Source: Planctomycetota bacterium (GTDB lineage Bacteria; Planctomycetota; Planctomycetia; Pirellulales; Lacipirellulaceae). From it: a stretch of 35,139 bases of DNA. The notes below the pieces were generated by a model. The model searched no databases, was not told where the DNA came from, and saw nothing but the letters and a program-made list of their open reading frames with translations. The translations under genes and the position numbers were made by a program. This document shows, one piece after another, positions 1-8,689 of the stretch. Where the stretch lies: NCBI GenBank assembly GCA_013286045.1, contig JABDGM010000044.1, positions 1-35,139 on the forward strand. Reading direction: 5' to 3'. Numbering within the stretch: the stretch's first letter is position 1; each line of letters opens with the position of its first letter.

Positions 1-1643
1 GCAGCGACGCCATACGTACTCGAGCCAGAAGCGTCGAGTGTTGGGTAGTTCGTAAGATTGTCTGACTCGAACAGGATACCCGTGTTACGAAGCACGCCGC
101 CCGCCGCGCCCGCGCGGGCGACGGATTGCGGGTCGTCGAAACCGGTCCAGAAATTAACGTACGGAATCACGTTGTACGGCCAGGGCGTTAGGAACGAGTT
201 TTCGGCCAGCAGCAGCACTCCGTTCGCGGTGCGGTCATCAGCCGGGCCCCCCTGCCCCGTGTTGAAGATCGCTCGCATCGAATTCGACATTAGGTTGAGA
301 TACCGCCGCGTGTACGAAATGCCAATGTTGTTGTAGCTGCGGCCGGCGACTTCGGTGTCGTTGAGATAGGCGTAACCAATTTCGAAGTAGCCGCCCTTGG
401 CCTCGATCATGGCGGTGGCGCCGAACATGTCGACGCCCGACTGCTCTTCGTCGAACGCGGGGCTCGTGATCTGGTCGAAACCGGCAAAGAACGTGACGTC
501 GTAGTTGGACCAATCGAGATACGGGTTGTTCTTAGCGGGGATCGTCGTGGCGACGCCGACGATGGCGTCATCCATCCAGATGCCGTTCTGAAAGAGCAGT
601 GGAATTAAGCCAACCGTGACCGGCATGTCGAGTTGCGAATACTTGCCGGTCCATCCGCCGAGCATGTAGCCGAGGTCGCCTTCGAAAAACGCGGTGTCTG
701 TGCCGCCATCGAAGAATTTGAGTTCGTCGTGGAACTGACCGTGGCCGTCTTGAAACTCGATGCGTTCGAAATCGGCGCCGCGTTGGAACGGACTCATGCC
801 GACGTGAAAGCGCTCTGTCGACGTCATCCAGAGCGAGGGATTCGTGGGCCCGCAATCGAGCGATGGCGGCGGCACGGGACCCGTATCGTAGAGCGGCATG
901 CCGAGTTCGACGAGCGGCCGCTGCGTGGGGTTCAAATGTTTGTCGCCATACACGCCCAGTTCGGCGCACGTGTTGTACGGTTGATCGTAGAACGGATCGG
1001 GCGAAAAATCGTTCGTGCTGTACGGCGACAGTTGCGCGCGAGGATCGATGCACGGTGCTTCGCCGATCGGTGGCGCGGGCGGAGGCGTCCCCTGCCCGGC
1101 CGCACACGAATCGCACCCGGCACAGGGCGGAGGTGCGAACAGATTGGCGCACGGCGACGGCGGCCCGCACGGCGGCTGCACCGTGTACGCCGAGTGAACG
1201 GATTCGGACCCGGGCATTCGCGGAGCGACGAGGCCGAATCGGCACAGGCTCGGGAGATAGTACGACTGCACATGCCACGCTTCGCACGGCGGACCGTTGC
1301 AGCACACGGGCGGCGGTCCCACCACGGGGCGATCTCCCCAGTCACCAGCGGCAACCGGCGGAGGGGCGAAGACGGGCGAAGCGGCCGACGCATCTGCTGG
1401 CGGCGGACCAGGATTCTCGGCAACGTTTGGTTCCGACGCCGCTGGAGTGGCGGGCTTGGCAGGCAGGGTGGCGACGCGAGGGGACCACGATTCCGACGCC
1501 CCTGACGTCCAGCTCTCCGAGGGCGCCCAAGAATCAGAGGGATATTCGTCAGCCCGCAGTCCGCCAACTCGCAGCGCAACGATACACATCGACAGCACTA
1601 CTGCTGCGAGGTGGCGGAATCGAGTTAGCTGTCGTTTCAGCAT
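1..1643 (-). CDS. Predicted outer-membrane beta-barrel protein, 3' end cut by window edge
   Basis: An uninterrupted minus-strand frame runs from an ATG at 1641-1643 to the left edge, about 547 codons, so the C-terminus is missing. The first ~30 residues (MLKRQLTRF... then a hydrophobic stretch ending near GGLRADE) look like a signal peptide. Residues ~35-200 are low complexity, rich in Pro, Ala and Ser with many Cys (for example PPPCAGCDSCAAG), and the remainder has the alternating aromatic/polar pattern of outer-membrane strands (FFEGDLGYMLGGWTGKYSQL, YFEIGYAYLNDTEVAGRSY). I infer a porin-like surface protein; no specific family is recognised. The gene begins 18 nt after the multiheme cytochrome and is probably co-transcribed with it, which suggests an envelope role linked to redox chemistry. 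The Cys-rich N-terminal region is unusual and could form disulfides or bind metal. The frame and the export signal are convincing; the barrel assignment rests only on sequence texture. Confidence 0.7.
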   Translation of the reverse strand, partial: MLKRQLTRFRHLAAVVLSMCIVALRVGGLRADEYPSDSWAPSESWTSGASESWSPRVATLPAKPATPAASEPNVAENPGPPPADASAASPVFAPPPVAAGDWGDRPVVGPPPVCCNGPPCEAWHVQSYYLPSLCRFGLVAPRMPGSESVHSAYTVQPPCGPPSPCANLFAPPPCAGCDSCAAGQGTPPPAPPIGEAPCIDPRAQLSPYSTNDFSPDPFYDQPYNTCAELGVYGDKHLNPTQRPLVELGMPLYDTGPVPPPSLDCGPTNPSLWMTSTERFHVGMSPFQRGADFERIEFQDGHGQFHDELKFFDGGTDTAFFEGDLGYMLGGWTGKYSQLDMPVTVGLIPLLFQNGIWMDDAIVGVATTIPAKNNPYLDWSNYDVTFFAGFDQITSPAFDEEQSGVDMFGATAMIEAKGGYFEIGYAYLNDTEVAGRSYNNIGISYTRRYLNLMSNSMRAIFNTGQGGPADDRTANGVLLLAENSFLTPWPYNVIPYVNFWTGFDDPQSVARAGAAGGVLRNTGILFESDNLTNYPTLDASGSSTYGVA

Positions 1644-1661
1644 CGGGCAATTAGAGCGCGG

Positions 1662-4220
1662 CTAGCGGACTTCGAACTGGACGCTCGACGGATGGATATC
1701 GATCATCCACTCGTTCTCGGCGCGTACCATCTCTTCCGTTGCCTGGCAAAAATTCATGAAGTAAATGGGCTCGGAACGGCTGCGCATGCGGAACGACAAC
1801 CGATACGTGCCCGGTTGTTTAATTAGCTCACCGGGGATTCGGTAGGGAACGCGCCGCGACCCGAGTGCGGCGAGCGATTGGCTTTCCATCCGGATGAACG
1901 GCGGATGGTTGAGCACGGAGATTGGTTGCGTGCCCGGTCGGATGAACGGCAGCTGATCGATGTCGAGGTTCACCGGCACATAGAACTCGCGGTCGGTGCC
2001 TTTGACGCCGGTGATCAGGAACATTGTCTGCAAGTTGAACAGCTGCCAGTCGAACGGCAGGCGTTTGTTACGCACATCGGTGGAGTGAATGTTTGCGACA
2101 TCGCCGCAAGAATCGGTGTAGCCAGTTTCCCACAGGCGTTGGCCGTCTGGTCCGATGAGCACGATGTTCGCCCACAGTTGCGGCTGCGCGCCGAGCGACG
2201 CAGTGAGCAAGTTGTGGCCGTCGTTGGTATTGGTAACGATGTAGTGGAGATCGACGTCTTGCCCGCGGCATAGCGGGGAATCGAAAATCGGGCCTTCCAC
2301 CTGTGAGCCGTTCTCCATCACCTGCACGCGCAGGTCGCGTTTCTGCTGAAGCTTCTTGAGGTTGTCGTCGATGATTTCGCGGGCATCCAAGCGGTCGTCC
2401 GATTCCGCCCAAACTGGCGGGAAGGCAACCTGGATTTGCTTTTTCGCGACGCGATCTTCGAACTCCTTGGTGCCCCAACCGGCGCGCCAGTCGAATGTGA
2501 CCCACTGGTCGATCGTCCAGCGCTTAGCCTTCAGATTGAATGGAAATACGCCCGGGTGCGCGATCGGGTAGTTCGGTCCGAAGAAAATGTGGTTCGACTT
2601 TTTGCGATTGTCGTTGACTGTTTTGCCGGCCACTTTGGCGATGGCGCCACATTCGTAACCAGCGGCAACGCCCGGCACGCGGCCCATGTGGCAATCCTGA
2701 CATTGAATGCCCTTCTTGCACGCGGGCGAAGCGCGATACTGTTCCCACACGACTTCAAGCTTGATGCCCGGGTAGACTGCCACCTGATGGCACGGCGTGC
2801 AGAACTCACTTCGAGTCAACGGTTGGAAATAGACGCCGGAGATGTGGATGTTTTGTCCTGGGCCCTTTTCTTCCGGCGACGTCTTTACTTTCAGCTGATC
2901 TTTGTGAGCGATGGCGTCCGCCACGCCGTCGCCGCCGATGCCGCCGAAGACCGGTGCGTTGATATCGCCCACTTCGATGCGGCGCTCACCGTTCGATTTG
3001 CCATAGGCATATTGCACTCGGTGGCAGGCAACGCAGGTGATACCTTCACGTGCGGCTTCGGGGAGCGTCCAGATTGGCTGGGCGCGGCTGGCGCACAGTG
3101 AAGTGGCCACGGGGGCGTGGCAACGCATGCAGAAGTAGCCGACCGTGCCTTGCGAGAGATCATTGAGCCGCTGCTCGAACTTGTTGAACATCGGCGAGAC
3201 TTGGGCGTACGCGTGGGCCGAGACGCTCCACTGCTGATAAATCTCTTCGTGACAGACGGCGCATTCGCGGGCCGAGGGGTAGGCGCTCTTTGTGTAGAGC
3301 TCGAGGTGAGGATCCACCGCGGGCGGCTTGCCGCCGGGGGCCGCTGCACCAGTCGCCGGGTTCGACGGAGTGGCTGCATTTGCACCGTCGCTTGCAGCTG
3401 CATTGGTTGGCGGCGGAAGTTGTTCCGCGGGTGGCGAGGTGACGGAGGGCGGCGGCGAAAAAATTGGAGAGGCGGTTGCTGCTTCCGACGCCCCGTCGCC
3501 CGGCGGCGTTGTTGGGGGCTCGGTTGCGGGTTTTGGTTCCGGCGCGGAGTCGGGACTCGGCGCGGAAGTTGGGTCGGCCACTTTGACCGGTGTGGACACG
3601 GGCAACGAAATGTCCGCAGGCTGCTCGCTGGGTTCAGCCTTTTCGTTCTCGCCTTTAGACTCAGTGTCAGTTGGTGTCGGCGGAGCAGGCGGCGTTTCCT
3701 TCGTACTCTTATCGGAATTGAGCCATTCCTTGGGATCGATCAACCATTCGCCGCCGGCGGAACTTTTCGCAGAAGTGTGTGGTACTTCGGCGACCCGCAG
3801 TTTTGCCGCATCGGATGCCGAGCCAACACGAACTGGATATTGGATCCGCGGCACGGTCTCGTCCGACGCTGCATTCGGCACGTGGGCAGCCATTTCGCGG
3901 TACGCCGGCAAAATGGCATCGACCTTCTCGGGCGATGTGGCAATTGTTTGCAGATCGACGACTGCGGCGAGCGGGCATGCCTTGTAGAGCTCAGCAAGCT
4001 CGGCATCGGCCTCGGCTTTGGATGGCCGCTTGTGCGCCGCCGGTGCTTCGGTGGGTGCGACGCTGGGGGCAGCGCATTCGTGCAGGACGATCGATGCGGG
4101 ATGATCGGCAGGCGATATCGCCAATTGACCGACCCGAAGTACCATGACCGCGGCTACCGTCCCAAGAACGACGTGGCAGAGCCTGCGAGCGGGCGAGTTG
4201 TGCTTCGTCGGAATAGTCAC
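1662..4220 (-). CDS. Multiheme cytochrome c (five CxxCH motifs), membrane-anchored with Pro/Ala-rich linker
   Basis: This 852-residue protein has five c-type heme attachment motifs: CAVCH at 320-324, CMRCH at 364-368, CVACH at 396-400, CTPCH at 474-478 and CQDCH at 507-511. The first sits in ECAVCHEEIYQQWSVSAHA, the arrangement seen in cytochrome c554-like multiheme proteins. Residues ~17-36 form one hydrophobic segment (anchor or uncleaved signal), and residues ~175-305 are a long Pro/Ala/Ser/Thr linker that would place the heme domain away from the membrane. Residues ~600-852 lack heme motifs and look like a beta-rich domain. The predicted role is periplasmic electron transfer; the substrate is unknown. 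The start codon is GTG at 4218-4220: an in-frame TAA lies upstream near 4340, no in-frame ATG lies between, and no clear Shine-Dalgarno is visible. It leads a likely operon with the beta-barrel gene 18 nt downstream. Confidence 0.88.
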   Translation of the reverse strand: MTIPTKHNSPARRLCHVVLGTVAAVMVLRVGQLAISPADHPASIVLHECAAPSVAPTEAPAAHKRPSKAEADAELAELYKACPLAAVVDLQTIATSPEKVDAILPAYREMAAHVPNAASDETVPRIQYPVRVGSASDAAKLRVAEVPHTSAKSSAGGEWLIDPKEWLNSDKSTKETPPAPPTPTDTESKGENEKAEPSEQPADISLPVSTPVKVADPTSAPSPDSAPEPKPATEPPTTPPGDGASEAATASPIFSPPPSVTSPPAEQLPPPTNAAASDGANAATPSNPATGAAAPGGKPPAVDPHLELYTKSAYPSARECAVCHEEIYQQWSVSAHAYAQVSPMFNKFEQRLNDLSQGTVGYFCMRCHAPVATSLCASRAQPIWTLPEAAREGITCVACHRVQYAYGKSNGERRIEVGDINAPVFGGIGGDGVADAIAHKDQLKVKTSPEEKGPGQNIHISGVYFQPLTRSEFCTPCHQVAVYPGIKLEVVWEQYRASPACKKGIQCQDCHMGRVPGVAAGYECGAIAKVAGKTVNDNRKKSNHIFFGPNYPIAHPGVFPFNLKAKRWTIDQWVTFDWRAGWGTKEFEDRVAKKQIQVAFPPVWAESDDRLDAREIIDDNLKKLQQKRDLRVQVMENGSQVEGPIFDSPLCRGQDVDLHYIVTNTNDGHNLLTASLGAQPQLWANIVLIGPDGQRLWETGYTDSCGDVANIHSTDVRNKRLPFDWQLFNLQTMFLITGVKGTDREFYVPVNLDIDQLPFIRPGTQPISVLNHPPFIRMESQSLAALGSRRVPYRIPGELIKQPGTYRLSFRMRSRSEPIYFMNFCQATEEMVRAENEWMIDIHPSSVQFEVR

Positions 4221-4674
4221 AAGACGGTTCGCGGAGGAGGATCCGGAGCGGAGGCCGGGCCGCGTACCTTCCCAGGTGCAGTCGCGCAGACTGGGTAGAC
4301 TCGCCGACGCGGCTGTGGCGACATGCTCTCGTTATCGAGCAAGCATGACCGGCAAATCCGGCTTTTCGTGACTGCATGGAAAGTCCGGCGTGATGAGAAA
4401 AACCGTCAGAAGCGGCACAACCCGCACGGTTTAACGGCTGTGGCACGCCGGCGCTGGCAAGCAGGGATGCAGTCGCACACAAAGGCGGGAAACGTCATGC
4501 CAAGCCGGGCTTTAGGATCAACGCCCGAATCGTTTGGCGGCCAAAGCCAGCACGGTACGACAAATTAACGCCGGCGACGACTGCATGCACCTCCGGCTAA
4601 CCTGATCAGAGCCCACCATCCACGCGGGCGGTTCCGAAACGAGCGTGAAGCTTGATTGTACGTATCGGAAACGC
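4221..4674. other. Intergenic region upstream of the cytochrome gene
   Basis: About 450 bases without a convincing gene. It must carry the promoter of the cytochrome operon, but I see no clear -35/-10 pair. Short open frames on the plus strand have no recognisable product and look like chance. Confidence 0.5.
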
Positions 4675-4707
4675 AAAAAGGGCGCCCGAGAATCTCAGGC
4701 ACCCTTT
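4675..4707 (-). terminator. Rho-independent terminator of the 206-aa PEP-CTERM gene
   Basis: Read on the minus strand, a 14-bp stem (AAAGGGTGCCTGAG against CTCGGGCGCCCTTT, with three T-G wobble pairs) closes a 3-nt ATT loop and is followed by TTTTTGCG. It lies about 40 nt after the stop codon at 4745. Confidence 0.85.
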
Positions 4708-4744
4708 TCAATCCTTGAATCGACAATTGGATCAGCGTCGTCAA

Positions 4745-5365
4745 TTACTTACGGCGACGAGACCCAACCAAACCAACAACGCTCAAACCGACCAACACGA
4801 AACCGGCTGGTTCCGGAACCAAATAGTTAATCGTGCCGGAAACTTGATTACCAACAAGCACGCCGTTCTGAACGGTTGAAACGGTACCCGCGTAACTGAC
4901 TGCGGCGGTCGAAGTAACTGGCAACACGAGTTGCGCAATGTCATAGTCCGTGCCAACTGGCGCAGCTACAGCCCAAATGCCTTGGAGCAACGTACTGCTT
5001 TCATGAGACAGGCCCGGCAAAACTGTGACGGAGCCGGAGTTCACGAGGAACTGGGAATCCTGCTTCGTGTTCCCGCCAGCGCCGGTAATAGCGCTGTTGT
5101 TGTCGCCGTAGATCGTCGAAATGCTGGACGGATTGAGCTGATGCATTGGGCCATGGAAACCCTTCGAATTCGTCCCGCTGGGAGAGCCGTCGCCGGCAAA
5201 GTCGAAGCCTTGCATCGGCTGATTGCTGTGCAAGTGAACCGTTATCGTATTAAAGCCGGCCAAACCCGGAGTCGGAGCGCCGGTATAGGAAACGGTAATC
5301 GTTGCGGCGTGGACCGAGACGGCCACCAAAGAAGCTGCGAGCGCAGCAAAAGTCTTGAAAACCAT
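4745..5365 (-). CDS. PEP-CTERM sorting domain protein, 206 aa
   Basis: A small exported protein. Residues 1-20 are a typical signal peptide ending AVSVHA before ATITVSYTG. The middle (~21-175) is a beta-rich Gly/Ser/Thr/Asn domain with no family I recognise. The last 25 residues are a PEP-CTERM tail: VPEP at ~183, a hydrophobic stretch (AGFVLVGLSVVGLVG) and the basic end SRRRK. Such tails are processed by an exosortase, so the mature protein should be secreted or surface-bound. The start follows an AGGGA-like sequence about 7 nt upstream. It has its own terminator (4675-4707) and a leader block (5372-5529) that recurs upstream of the 259-aa PEP-CTERM gene, so the two are probably co-regulated. 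Confidence 0.88.
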   Translation of the reverse strand: MVFKTFAALAASLVAVSVHAATITVSYTGAPTPGLAGFNTITVHLHSNQPMQGFDFAGDGSPSGTNSKGFHGPMHQLNPSSISTIYGDNNSAITGAGGNTKQDSQFLVNSGSVTVLPGLSHESSTLLQGIWAVAAPVGTDYDIAQLVLPVTSTAAVSYAGTVSTVQNGVLVGNQVSGTINYLVPEPAGFVLVGLSVVGLVGSRRRK

Positions 5366-5371
5366 TGCGGG

Positions 5372-5529
5372 TATCCCTGTCGTTGAAGTGTCTTTAAGGT
5401 CTTGCTTAAAAATGAAAACCCATCGAACACCCGCCCCGAACTAATCACCAGCCGGCGGGCATTTAGGTGAAAACTGCTAGCGATTACAGCATTAGCAATT
5501 TGCTCCGAATGGACCTTCTACACTTCTTA
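5372..5529 (-). promoter_or_regulatory. Conserved leader/upstream block, copy A
   Basis: This block before the 206-aa PEP-CTERM gene aligns along its length with 9458-9619 before the 259-aa gene. Shared landmarks, in plus-strand reading, are TTGAAGTGTCTT, TCTTGC, ATCGAAC, CCCGCCCCG, GGCGGGC opposite it, TAGGTGAAAA, GCATTAGCAATTTGCTCC and CACTTCTT. It includes a dyad AGCAATTTGCT (5494-5504) and a CCCGCC/GGCGGG inverted repeat that could be an RNA stem or an operator. I cannot place a -35/-10 pair with confidence. The rest of the gap to 5779 shows only a short ATACCC...GGGTAT inverted repeat near 5543-5562. Confidence 0.65.
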
Positions 5530-5779
5530 GCGCACGAGAGAGGATACCCTGAATTAGGGGTATTAGAGATACATTACCCTTGCTTTGCAGCATTGAGAAG
5601 CCCACCGAGGAAAAAGTTTTCCCCCCACTGGGGCGGCCAATTAGGCTTCCAGATCGCGAACTCGCGGGGCCGAATTGCAGGACGTGGCCAATACAATTCA
5701 ACGCGTTCGGGAATTGAATTCCGGCCTGACGTAACTTGCACTTCCCGCGCTATTTGTGGCGGTCGGAGGCAGGCGCCAG

Positions 5780-7417
5780 CTAACGCAAGCGCCGCCTGGT
5801 CGCACCCCAAGCCAATGCGGCCATGGCCAGCAACAATGTTGCAGGTTCTGGCACTACGGTAAGCGAGGGCTGTTGGGACACGTCCCCCACGCCACGCCCC
5901 CACCAATCAGCCATCAGTGAGAAATCGGCGTAGTTAACGACGCCGTCGCCATTGAGGTCCCCGGCCGCCTGGCCGGCGATCGTTCTCTGACCCCAGTGAT
6001 TGAGCACGATCGAAAGATCGTAGTTGTCGACTTTGAGATCATGATTGATATCGGCGGGGCCGAACTCGTTCCAATTTTGCGTCACCAAATCCAGATCGGC
6101 TTGGTTCACGACTCCGTCGTGGTTGATGTCGGCGGCGCCACACGCTTGAACCGCGCAATTTGAATTCCAATGAGCCTCGAGTAGTGCCTCATCACTGCTA
6201 TCTACCAAACCATCCCCATTCAGGTCGCCCGTGGCCAAAGTGGCGGGATGCGAGGAAGTCCAAGTGCCAAATAGCCAATTCGCATTAAGCACATTTAAGT
6301 CGGCCTGATTAACGTAGCCATCGCCATTCGCATCGCCGGCCGTCTTCGGCGTCACAAACGTCTGCCAATGAGTCCCGATTTGTCGCATATCGAATCGGTC
6401 AACGGATTGATCCTTATTAAAATCCGCGGGGGCGAGTTCGGACGTGCCATACGTCGTCAGAAGAATCTGAAAGTCCGAATAGTTCACGTTACCGTCGCGA
6501 TTTAAGTCGTAAACGCTGCTGGCCGCGGTTGGCGTGGAAGTGAAATGAGTCACAAGGCCCATGAAATCCGACATCGTAACTTTGTAATCGCCATCGAGAT
6601 CACCGCGTAAGTCGGTGACAACATTTACATGCTCGGGCGTTGCCGCGACGACTTGCGAAATGTACGCCGAAACATTGGTGTCCGTATTTCCATCTTGATT
6701 GATTTGCCAATGAAGCCCCGCGAGCGCCAGCCCACTCGGAGTATCCACAAAAGTCGGTCCCGAAGAATCGCCCGGTACCAACCCAGCTTCACTCGCCCCG
6801 CCGCTCGGGTCTTTTGTGTACGTGAGACCGACGCCGACACTGCCGAAAACGTCTGAATAAGTATTAGAAAACGTATTGATCGTGTTCGTACCTAAGAACG
6901 AGCGCACATAGTCGATGTTTCCCGCGCCGGAATAGCCATAAACGTAGATCGACGGATTAAGATAGGACACATAATTCGTCGCTGTTGGCCGTTGAATAAG
7001 AGGATATCGGTTTACCCAAGCGGGCGGCGCATCAACCATGCGGCCAAGCCATAAATCCGTGCCAGCGATTTTTACGCCGAATGTGGGATCGATGTGCTCC
7101 TGCACGTAGTTTCCGGCCGAAGTATCCATCGTGTCGCCGCGGTAGAAATCAACGGCGATATCTGCTTTTGGCGGCCCTATGTGATATGAACTCAGGAAGT
7201 AGTGATCGGATATCATGGTCGCCCAACCGCCCTGCATGACGCCGATACCCGACCAATTCAAGCCTTCACCAATAAAATCGCGATCCGCGCCGGTGTAGAA
7301 TCGCGCGTCTTGTTGCGCCGACTGCGCGTTCCAACTCAGTGCGTCAGCACTTCGGACGACACCAAATAGTAAGAGCGCAGAGCATACGTGCAGAGTACGT
7401 CGATGTTTGTGAATCAA
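5780..7417 (-). CDS. Trypsin-like serine protease with dockerin-type calcium repeats and PEP-CTERM tail
   Basis: A 545-residue exported protein. Residues ~1-27 are a signal peptide. Residues ~40-260 look like a chymotrypsin-fold peptidase: His79 in FLSSYHIG, Asp121 in GTDLWLGRM and Ser218 in PGDSSGPTF are in the right order for a catalytic triad, with GDSSGP replacing the classic GDSGGP. Residues ~270-505 contain eight EF-hand-like dockerin loops, among them DLDGDYKVTMSDF, DLNRDGNVNYSDF, DANGDGYVNQADL, DINHDGVVNQADL and DLNGDGVVNYADF. The end is a PEP-CTERM tail (VVPEPATLLLAMAALAWG then TRRRLR). It is presumably secreted or anchored outside the cell, with calcium stabilising the repeat region. 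No obvious Shine-Dalgarno precedes the start. The protease call rests on motif order and spacing. It could also be a non-proteolytic member of the fold, although all three residues are present. Confidence 0.82.
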   Translation of the reverse strand: MIHKHRRTLHVCSALLLFGVVRSADALSWNAQSAQQDARFYTGADRDFIGEGLNWSGIGVMQGGWATMISDHYFLSSYHIGPPKADIAVDFYRGDTMDTSAGNYVQEHIDPTFGVKIAGTDLWLGRMVDAPPAWVNRYPLIQRPTATNYVSYLNPSIYVYGYSGAGNIDYVRSFLGTNTINTFSNTYSDVFGSVGVGLTYTKDPSGGASEAGLVPGDSSGPTFVDTPSGLALAGLHWQINQDGNTDTNVSAYISQVVAATPEHVNVVTDLRGDLDGDYKVTMSDFMGLVTHFTSTPTAASSVYDLNRDGNVNYSDFQILLTTYGTSELAPADFNKDQSVDRFDMRQIGTHWQTFVTPKTAGDANGDGYVNQADLNVLNANWLFGTWTSSHPATLATGDLNGDGLVDSSDEALLEAHWNSNCAVQACGAADINHDGVVNQADLDLVTQNWNEFGPADINHDLKVDNYDLSIVLNHWGQRTIAGQAAGDLNGDGVVNYADFSLMADWWGRGVGDVSQQPSLTVVPEPATLLLAMAALAWGATRRRLR

Positions 7418-7821
7418 GACTGTTGCCCTTGTTGGTCGTCAACGGTGTGGTACGCATCAATGCGTTTGAGGGCGCGCGATTACTTATCTAAGGTGCGAGC
7501 CTAGGTTGCATATTCATCGCGTCGGACACTAGAGATATTTCACCACTAGCAAAAGATCGACTCGCGAGCGAAGTCGTCACGAAAAAGAGGATCCTTGCAA
7601 GATCCGTTGCTTATGCTAGAGCTAGAGGACGAAAAACCCAAATAGCGCTGATTACAGACACGCGACATTGTGTCCAATCAGATCTGGCCCTGATGTGATC
7701 AGCGCGACTACTTGCCACTCGGCATTATCTCGACTCCTCGATACTAGTCAAGGAAATTCTGGGCGTTGCGGAAAAGCGCGGAGGTTGCTTCCTCTAATTT
7801 GTAGCAGCGCACCCGGACAGC
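7418..7821. other. Intergenic region upstream of the protease gene
   Basis: About 400 bases with no convincing gene. It should carry the promoter of the dockerin protease. I see only minor dyads, such as an imperfect GGATC...GATCC repeat near 7590-7606. Confidence 0.5.
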
Positions 7822-8471
7822 TCATGCGATAAAACGTTGCCGAAAACCGCCGCTGTGCCAAACTGACCGATCCGGTGGCGTACCGCGCATTACCACGTAC
7901 GGTTCGTTACTTAGACTCGCCCAAAGCAAAGCAACTCGGAATGAGGTGCGAACATGTGACTGTCTCGCGAAAGGGAGTCGAGCAAGTCCAACCAATGCAA
8001 CGCACAACAGCGGCAAAGTACACGGTTCGGGAACTGCCATGGCGCGCCCCGTGTCATCACTTGCGAAACTAGTATAGATATTATTGATGATCCCGCGCGA
8101 TTTGTAGGTGCGCGCGGGCGAACCGGAGTTGTTCCAGTTAAAACACGCCGCCTGCAGATAGTGCGACTGGAATCGTGGGTCCGCTGCCCGCAGTCCCCGT
8201 TGTCGGAGCGTAACCGGCGAACTGGAGATCACTAAATGAGTAATCGGCTACCCGGTTGAACACCAACAAATTACTGCATAACGGCGATGTGGGCCGCGAC
8301 ACTGGCGAGGGCTGAATCGCCGAAATCGGGAAAAGCGGTTTCCAAGTTAGGTTCAGAAGGCACCGACACGCTTTGAAGACGGGTCGTCAAGTTGCCGAAT
8401 ACGCCAAACGAGGTACTAATAATCTGCGGCCGCGACCGTTGTAGGTTCCTTCGCCCAGCTTTATTCCCCAC
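7822..8471 (-). pseudogene. Decayed PEP-CTERM protein gene
   Basis: Coding-like fragments occur in different minus-strand frames and no intact gene spans them. One frame gives a stretch ending in DFGDSALASVAAHIAVMQ before a stop near 8271. Another reads VADYSFSDLQFAGYAPTTG before a stop near 8140. A third (7822-8232) carries a recognisable tail, MAVPEPCTLPLLCVALVGLA followed by basic residues, at about 8037-7963. The hydrophobic/VPEP signature matches the intact neighbours, but the sequence after it runs on for some 45 codons, as expected for a frame left open after decay. I interpret this as a PEP-CTERM gene broken by frameshifts. An annotation pipeline might instead call a 136-aa hypothetical protein at 7822-8232. 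Confidence 0.5.
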
Positions 8472-8633
8472 TCAGCATGATTTCGCAGAAGGGCCGGTCA
8501 AGCAGATTATGGGAGTTGACTTAGTTCCCTGTTTTCGGCACGCTTCAGCCTAAAAAGATGCCAGCGTTGCTCGATAGACATAGGTGACCACGCTACTTAG
8601 GCCGTCACTTTCAAAATGCGTCGCGTAAAAAGT

Positions 8634-8664
8634 AAAAGGCCCCTGAGAGGACTCAGGGGCCTTT
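8634..8664 (-). terminator. Rho-independent terminator of the 259-aa PEP-CTERM gene
   Basis: A perfect 13-bp stem, AAAGGCCCCTGAG against CTCAGGGGCCTTT, with a 4-nt loop. On the minus strand it is followed by TTTTACTTTTT. It lies 25 nt past the stop codon and resembles the 4675-4707 terminator. Confidence 0.9.
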
Positions 8665-8689
8665 GTGCATTTCAAATGATCGCTTAGCT

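Noticed and set aside
633-1505. Long plus-strand open frame opposite the beta-barrel gene
   Set aside because: Arg-rich and without recognisable domains; the minus-strand frame has a signal peptide and barrel-like strands, so this is its shadow.
3117-4298. 393-codon plus-strand frame opposite the cytochrome
   Set aside because: Cys/Arg/Gly-rich translation of the complementary strand; the minus frame has five CxxCH motifs in order.
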